Made by a program: the position numbers and the translations under genes. Below are positions 27,159-32,102 of a DNA stretch of 32,102 nucleotides, piece by piece (position 1 is the stretch's first letter; each line of letters starts with the position of its first letter). The DNA lies in NCBI GenBank assembly GCA_021129825.1, contig JAJOKO010000002.1, positions 1-32,102 on the forward strand. The letters are read 5' to 3'. Source of the stretch: Desulfotomaculum sp. (GTDB lineage: Bacteria; Bacillota; Desulfotomaculia; Desulfotomaculales; Desulfohalotomaculaceae). Under the pieces are notes generated by a model. That model was not told where the DNA came from. It saw nothing but the letters and a program-made list of their open reading frames with translations, and searched no databases.

Positions 27159-28442
27159 TCACAGATCATCGTGAAAATTTTGATATGACTCTGCCAGCAA
27201 CTCTACAAGATGCCTTACCGGTTGAGACATTTTTTCTTGAGCCAAACCGTCACTTAACTGCATCCGGCAAGAACCACATGCAGTAATTACAGTAGCCGCA
27301 GTGGTAGATGCTATATCTGCCAATTTTCGTTTTAAGATCTTATAAGAGAGGTCATAATGCGTCAAACTAAAAGAACCCGCCCCACCGCAACAGCGATTCG
27401 GTTGTTTTAGCGGGTTAAATTTCAATCCTGGGATAGTTTTAATTATTTTCAATGGTTCTTGCACCGCACCTATCCCCCGACCAACATGACAAGGTTGATG
27501 ATAGGTTACTGTTTTATTAACCACACCCAAATTTTCTTTGTTTAATGGTTGTAAGTTAACTAGCAATTGAGAAAAGTCGTAAACCTTTTTAGCCAGTATT
27601 GCAGCTTTCTCACTATATTCCGGCACATCTTTTAATAACTCCGGGTAATGCTTTTTAAAAGCCTCTCCACAGGTACCGCAAACGGTTACTAGCGCATCTA
27701 CATCACACTGGCTGAAAATAGCTACTTGTGATTTAGCTATGTCCATAGTGGTAGCGGTATCGCCATGTAACAATACCGGCGTACCACAGCAATGTTGTTT
27801 TTTGGGAACAACTACTTCAATATTATTATGTGCCATCACCGTTAAGAAAGCCTGCCCGGTATTAGGATAGATGAAATTAGTAGTACAACCGCTAAAAAAA
27901 GCAACTTTACTCCGGGGATCAGTGACCTTGTTTATTGCCGGTAGGTTGAGCAAAAAAGGCTTGTCCGCCAATACAGGCATCACCCGGCGCAATTCTAAAC
28001 CGCTAACTGGATAACGAATATTCATACTATCCTCGCTACGTTTAAAAAACAAGTCCTGCGTTTTAGCCCCAATAGCCATACCGGCTTTAAACAAAGTTGG
28101 TTGGGCTAAACATTTAAAAAGTAGTTTTTTGGCTAATGGTAAACTGCGTTCTTTAGCTAGCATCACTCTGGCCGCTAGCACAATTTTATCCGGCGCTACT
28201 CCACTGGGACAACTACCGGCGCAAGCCTTACAAATTAGACAAGTAGTAAAAATTCGGGTTAAGTCCTTAGTAGGTTTTAACACCCCTTTTAATACCGCTG
28301 CCGCTAAATGTACTTTACCACGAGCCACCATATCCTCTGTCTTTGTTTCCTGGTAAAGAGGACAAACCGCTTGGCAATTGCCACATTTGATACATTTAAT
28401 TATTTCGTTTTCAATTTCCGGAAATTGCTTTAAATAGCTCAT
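27159..28442 (-). CDS. glcF: GlcF/LutA-type (Fe-S)-binding oxidoreductase subunit
   Basis: CIKCGNCQAVCP and CLICKACAGSCP clusters, CCG-domain HCCGTPV and NRCCGGAGSF. Start taken at internal MSYLKQF; the supplied ORF begins at 28466. Confidence 0.9.
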   Translation of the reverse strand: MSYLKQFPEIENEIIKCIKCGNCQAVCPLYQETKTEDMVARGKVHLAAAVLKGVLKPTKDLTRIFTTCLICKACAGSCPSGVAPDKIVLAARVMLAKERSLPLAKKLLFKCLAQPTLFKAGMAIGAKTQDLFFKRSEDSMNIRYPVSGLELRRVMPVLADKPFLLNLPAINKVTDPRSKVAFFSGCTTNFIYPNTGQAFLTVMAHNNIEVVVPKKQHCCGTPVLLHGDTATTMDIAKSQVAIFSQCDVDALVTVCGTCGEAFKKHYPELLKDVPEYSEKAAILAKKVYDFSQLLVNLQPLNKENLGVVNKTVTYHQPCHVGRGIGAVQEPLKIIKTIPGLKFNPLKQPNRCCGGAGSFSLTHYDLSYKILKRKLADIASTTAATVITACGSCRMQLSDGLAQEKMSQPVRHLVELLAESYQNFHDDL

Positions 28443-28462
28443 AGCTATAATCCCTTCACTTC

Positions 28463-29731
28463 TCACTGCTTTAAAATCGCCTTACTACCAATATCCTTAC
28501 GGCAATATCCGCCTTTAAACTTTATTTTACCCACCCCGTTATAGGCTTTAGCAATCGCTTCGGGGATATCATTACCGACCGAGGTCACTCCTAACACTCG
28601 CCCGCCATTGGTCACAATTTGCCCATCTTTTGCCGCTGTACCGGCATGAAACACTATTACATCTTTGGTTCCTATATCCAGACCGGTGATTAGATCTCCT
28701 TTGGTATACTTGCCGGGATAACCGCCGGCAGCCATGACCACGCATACAGAAACAGCTTGTTTCCATGCTATGTCCACTTGGTCCAAACGCTCATCAATCA
28801 CTGCTTCCATTATTGCCACCAAGTCAGTATCTAAAAGCGACAGCACCGGTTGGGTTTCCGGATCGCCAAAACGCACGTTATATTCCAATACTTTAGGCCC
28901 GTCAGCTGTGAGCATCAGCCCGGCATAAATTACCCCTTGATACTGCCAACCTTGGGCAGCCATGCCTTTAACAGTCGGTTCTAAAATATCCCTCATTACA
29001 ATTTCGTTCAACTCCGGCGTGTACAATGGTGTCGGAGCATAAGCACCCATGCCGCCTGTATTCGGTCCACAGTCATCGTCAAAGGCCCGCTTGTGATCTT
29101 GGGAGGCTAACATCGGAATAATGGTTTTACCGTCTGTAAAAGCTAATACACTGACTTCTTGTCCTACCAAAAATTCTTCAATTACTACCTGGTTACCGGC
29201 TTCACCAAATTCTTTGTCTACAATCACCTTATTCACCGCAGCCAAAGCATCAGCCGTATGCTGACAAATAAGCACCCCTTTGCCGGCAGCTAAGCCGGAT
29301 GCCTTCACCACCAGTGGACCACCTTTAGCTCGCACATAATCAGTCGCTTCATGAGCATTGGGAAATGCGGCATACTTAGCAGTAGGAATGTTATATTTAG
29401 CCATAAAATGCTTGGATAATGCTTTACTGCCTTCCAGTTGAGCCGCATTTTTAGTTGGACCAAAAATTCGCAAACCGGCAGCGGTAAATTGATCTACTAT
29501 CCCTGCCACCAGAGGCATTTCCGGACCAACTACCGTCAAATCCATCTTTTCTTTTTGAGCAAATCGAAGTAAACCGGCTACATCTGCTGCTTTAATATCA
29601 ACGCAAGTAGCTATTTGAGCAATACCAGCATTACCCGGCGCACAGAATATTTTTTCAACTTTAGGGCTTTGAGCTATTTTCCATACCAAGGCATGTTCCC
29701 GACCGCCCCCACCTACTACTAAAACTTTCAT
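28463..29731 (-). CDS. purD: Phosphoribosylamine-glycine ligase PurD
   Basis: MKVLVVGGGGREHALVWKI, QDHKRAFDDDCGPNTGGMGAYAP, EYNVRFGDPETQ. Confidence 0.97.
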   Translation of the reverse strand: MKVLVVGGGGREHALVWKIAQSPKVEKIFCAPGNAGIAQIATCVDIKAADVAGLLRFAQKEKMDLTVVGPEMPLVAGIVDQFTAAGLRIFGPTKNAAQLEGSKALSKHFMAKYNIPTAKYAAFPNAHEATDYVRAKGGPLVVKASGLAAGKGVLICQHTADALAAVNKVIVDKEFGEAGNQVVIEEFLVGQEVSVLAFTDGKTIIPMLASQDHKRAFDDDCGPNTGGMGAYAPTPLYTPELNEIVMRDILEPTVKGMAAQGWQYQGVIYAGLMLTADGPKVLEYNVRFGDPETQPVLSLLDTDLVAIMEAVIDERLDQVDIAWKQAVSVCVVMAAGGYPGKYTKGDLITGLDIGTKDVIVFHAGTAAKDGQIVTNGGRVLGVTSVGNDIPEAIAKAYNGVGKIKFKGGYCRKDIGSKAILKQ

Positions 29732-30373
29732 TCAGTAAATACCGCCTTTCTGATTCAGATCAGTAACAATACAGCAATTTGTTTTGGTATTAATCTCCGG
29801 TGGACCGACAACACCTAAAGATACGATCAATTTCATAGTTTCATTTACATTTATATCCAAATATTCTACTTCGTTTTCAGGAACATTAATTAGAAAACCA
29901 GTAGTGATATTTGGTGTAGTAGGAATAAACACAAAAATTCTTTTTTCGCCGTTAATCATAATATTATTATTAGTAATAAAACCAACGCTTTTTATTTCTT
30001 TTCCCGGAAACTGTACCAATACCGCCTGTTGAAAAGACTTTTTGTTTCCATTTAGCAGGGTGTTACTGGCTTCTTGAATTACTTTGTATACACTTTTTAC
30101 TACCGGGATTTTTTTAGCTAAATTATCTGTTATTTCCAATAGCTTCTTGCCTATAATATTGTTAGTAATCACACCTACTAAAAATATAAACAGAATTGTT
30201 GTCACAAATCCCAGACCAACTATTTTTTCACCAAACAATGCTTTTATTAATTCTGCTGTAATCCCATCTATAAACATAAATATCAAGTATAAAATCCAGA
30301 TCGTTAAAGTCAACGGTAATAATGCTGTCAAACCTGTTAAAAATATTCTTAGTATTTTCTTCACGAAAAACAC
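29732..30373 (-). CDS. DUF502-family membrane protein
   Basis: Two N-terminal TM segments, IPVVKSVYKVIQEASNTLL, FVFIPTTPNITTGFLINVPENEV. Confidence 0.8.
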   Translation of the reverse strand: MFFVKKILRIFLTGLTALLPLTLTIWILYLIFMFIDGITAELIKALFGEKIVGLGFVTTILFIFLVGVITNNIIGKKLLEITDNLAKKIPVVKSVYKVIQEASNTLLNGNKKSFQQAVLVQFPGKEIKSVGFITNNNIMINGEKRIFVFIPTTPNITTGFLINVPENEVEYLDINVNETMKLIVSLGVVGPPEINTKTNCCIVTDLNQKGGIY

Positions 30374-30408
30374 CTTCTAACTTTAATTAATTATAACTTA
30401 ACCAATAT

Positions 30409-32022
30409 TTAATGCTTAAAATGCCTGATGCCGGTAAACACCATCGCTAGCCCGTTTTCATTGCAGGCAGCAATAGATTCTTCATCCCGCACTGAACCAC
30501 CCGGTTGAATAATTGCTTTGATGCCAGCTTTAACCGCTACATCCACATTATCCCGGAACGGAAAAAAAGCATCCGATGCCAGTACTGCTCCGGCTACTTT
30601 TTCGCCGGCTTGCTTTAACGCTAGCTCTACTGAATCAACCCGGTTCATCTGCCCGGCACCAACACCAATAAGTTGCTTGTTTTTAGTAACCACAATAGCA
30701 TTGGACTTAACGTGTTTTACAACAGTGCACGCAAAAATAAGTTCCTCCAGTGCTTGTTTATTCAGCTGTTTTTCCGTTACTGTCCATAGTTCTTTGGGAT
30801 TCAGTAACTGGCGATTATTTTCTTGGATTAACAAACCACCGTTAACGCTACGTACTTCCACTAAATTGAAGGGGACATTCCGCGTGTTCTCTTGCGCGGT
30901 GTGTCCCTTTTCCACTAGATTATTGGTTTGTAGTGATAAATCCCCGGTTTTCAACAAGCGTAAATTAGATTTTTGAGTTAAGATATTCAGTGCTTGCTCA
31001 TCAAAATCCGGGGCAACGATTGCTTCTAAAAAAATAGCGTTCATTTTCTGAGCAGTAGCCGCATCCACCGGACGATTACAAGCCACAATGCCGCCAAAAG
31101 CAGATACCGGGTCACCATCCAGTGCTTTTTGATAAGCTACCTTCAACTCACCGGCACTAGCACAGCCACAAGGATTATTATGCTTAACAATTACCACTGT
31201 TGGTTCAGTAAATTCACGCCCTAACTCTAAAGCCGCATTGGCATCCAAAATATTGTTATATGAAAGTTCTTTACCATGTAATTGCTGGGCATTAGCTATA
31301 CACGCCCCAGACACTGTTGTTTGCCGGTAAAAAGCAGCTTGCTGGTGCGGATTTTCACCATAACGCAAAGTTTGTACCCGTTGGGCTGTTACACTTAATT
31401 CTGCCGGGAATATTTCCCCAGCTGTTTCGGTAAAATAATTAGCAACCGCACTGTCATAAGCAGCCACATGCGCAAAAGCCTCGCCAGCCAGTGCTAGGCG
31501 CAATTTGTGAATTGATGGGGACATTCCATGAAATGGTGTGTCCCCTGTCCTATTAAGTTCAGTTAATACTTCCGGATATCTATTGGGATTAACAACTACC
31601 AACACGTTTTGATAGTTTTTAGCTGCTGCCCGTACCATCGCCGGTCCGCCAATATCAATGTTTTCAAGGACCACTGCCAGTGTGGTGCCGGGCTTGGCAA
31701 TAGTTTCTCTAAAAGGATATAAATTGACTACCACTAAATCAATAGGAGTGATCTTTAATTCTTTAAGTTGATTTAAGTGTGCTTCGCTACGCAGTGCCAG
31801 TATGCCGGCATGCACGTTAGGGTGCAGTGTTTTTACCCGACCGTCTAAGATTTCCGGAAAACCGGTTACCTCTGATATGTACGTCACCGGCACTGCTGCC
31901 TTTTGTAGTGTTTTGGCTGTGCCGCCGGTAGATATAATTTCGATGCCCATAGCAACCAAACCACGACCAAACTCTACTAAGCCTTCTTTATTGGATACGC
32001 TGATTAGAGCCCGTTTAAGCAT
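30409..32022 (-). CDS. purH: Bifunctional AICAR formyltransferase/IMP cyclohydrolase PurH
   Basis: RALISVSNKEGLVEFG, EVTGFPEILDGRVKTLHPNVHAGIL, LRYGENPHQQAAFY, VKHNNPCG, DAFFPFRDNVD. Confidence 0.97.
   Translation of the reverse strand: MLKRALISVSNKEGLVEFGRGLVAMGIEIISTGGTAKTLQKAAVPVTYISEVTGFPEILDGRVKTLHPNVHAGILALRSEAHLNQLKELKITPIDLVVVNLYPFRETIAKPGTTLAVVLENIDIGGPAMVRAAAKNYQNVLVVVNPNRYPEVLTELNRTGDTPFHGMSPSIHKLRLALAGEAFAHVAAYDSAVANYFTETAGEIFPAELSVTAQRVQTLRYGENPHQQAAFYRQTTVSGACIANAQQLHGKELSYNNILDANAALELGREFTEPTVVIVKHNNPCGCASAGELKVAYQKALDGDPVSAFGGIVACNRPVDAATAQKMNAIFLEAIVAPDFDEQALNILTQKSNLRLLKTGDLSLQTNNLVEKGHTAQENTRNVPFNLVEVRSVNGGLLIQENNRQLLNPKELWTVTEKQLNKQALEELIFACTVVKHVKSNAIVVTKNKQLIGVGAGQMNRVDSVELALKQAGEKVAGAVLASDAFFPFRDNVDVAVKAGIKAIIQPGGSVRDEESIAACNENGLAMVFTGIRHFKH
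30857..30921 (-). repeat. Family 1 palindromic element, copy E (inside purH) with 11-bp direct repeats
   Basis: TCCACTAAATT (30857-30867) and TCCACTAGATT (30911-30921) flank GAAGGGGACATTCCGCG...GCGCGGTGTGTCCC; encodes KGHTAQENTRNVPF. Confidence 0.93.
31512..31549 (-). repeat. Family 1 palindromic element, copy F (inside purH)
   Basis: GATGGGGACATTCCATGAAATGGTGTGTCCCC; encodes GDTPFHGMSPSI, a different frame from the other copies. Confidence 0.88.
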
Positions 32023-32039
32023 TCGCTAGTTACCTCCTT

Positions 32040-32102
32040 TTATTTAAGAATTCTCTCGGAAAGTCTAACCCCACTATTTCTGTACCTTTCAAAGAAAGTT
32101 TT
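32040..32102 (-). CDS. Possible C-terminal end of an upstream CDS (partial)
   Basis: Open minus-strand frame to the window edge, ...KTFFERYRNSGVRLSERILK-stop. Too short to identify. Confidence 0.25.
   Translation of the reverse strand, partial: KTFFERYRNSGVRLSERILK

Noticed and set aside
28572-28766. Minus-strand 64-aa ORF inside purD
   Set aside because: Alternative frame of purD with no support.
29732-30373. DUF502 gene between purH and purD as a new purine gene
   Set aside because: Position alone is weak evidence; the family is widespread in other contexts.
4317-31549. CRISPR array or CRISPR-like dispersed repeat
   Set aside because: Repeats are dispersed over 27 kb, palindromic, lack regular spacers and no cas genes are present.
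31500-31562. Target-site duplication around purH copy F
   Set aside because: Flanks ATTTGTGAATT and TCCTATTAAGT match too poorly to claim a duplication.

Overview
The window is AT-rich and Firmicutes-like, and almost every gene is on the minus strand. In transcription order (right to left) it carries:
- purH, a DUF502-type membrane protein, and purD.
- A glcF-type Fe-S oxidoreductase, a DctP/DctQ/DctM TRAP transporter, and a glcD-type FAD oxidase.
- A truncated Fic-family remnant, then addB with no adjacent addA.
- A long flagellar/chemotaxis cluster: fliL, fliN-like, fliO, fliP, fliQ, fliR, flhB, flhA, flhF, flhG, ycgR/PilZ, fliA-type sigma, two rod/hook proteins, cheD, cheR, cheC, cheY, fliM, fliY.
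- A PHP phosphoesterase facing a small convergent HD-domain protein.

The most unusual content is two families of short palindromic insertion elements. Family 1 (GATGGGGACATTCC-core-GGTGTGTCCCC) has six copies. Four lie in frame inside housekeeping genes (two in addB, two in purH), adding peptides such as RGHTATPFPFGxGTRRNVPIN. One sits between cheC and cheY with a perfect 11-bp flanking direct repeat, and one lies at the Fic remnant/addB junction. The outer clamp is fixed while the palindromic core differs between loci, and all six copies share one orientation. Family 2 (GTGCGTGTTCGAAAA termini) has one full element upstream of the HD gene with a G-quadruplex motif, one isolated terminus that overlaps the HD gene's ribosome-binding site, and one element at the flgG stop codon flanked by a 12-bp direct repeat. 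A GC-rich core is shared between the two families. All calls come from reading the sequence and supplied ORFs; no database search was run.
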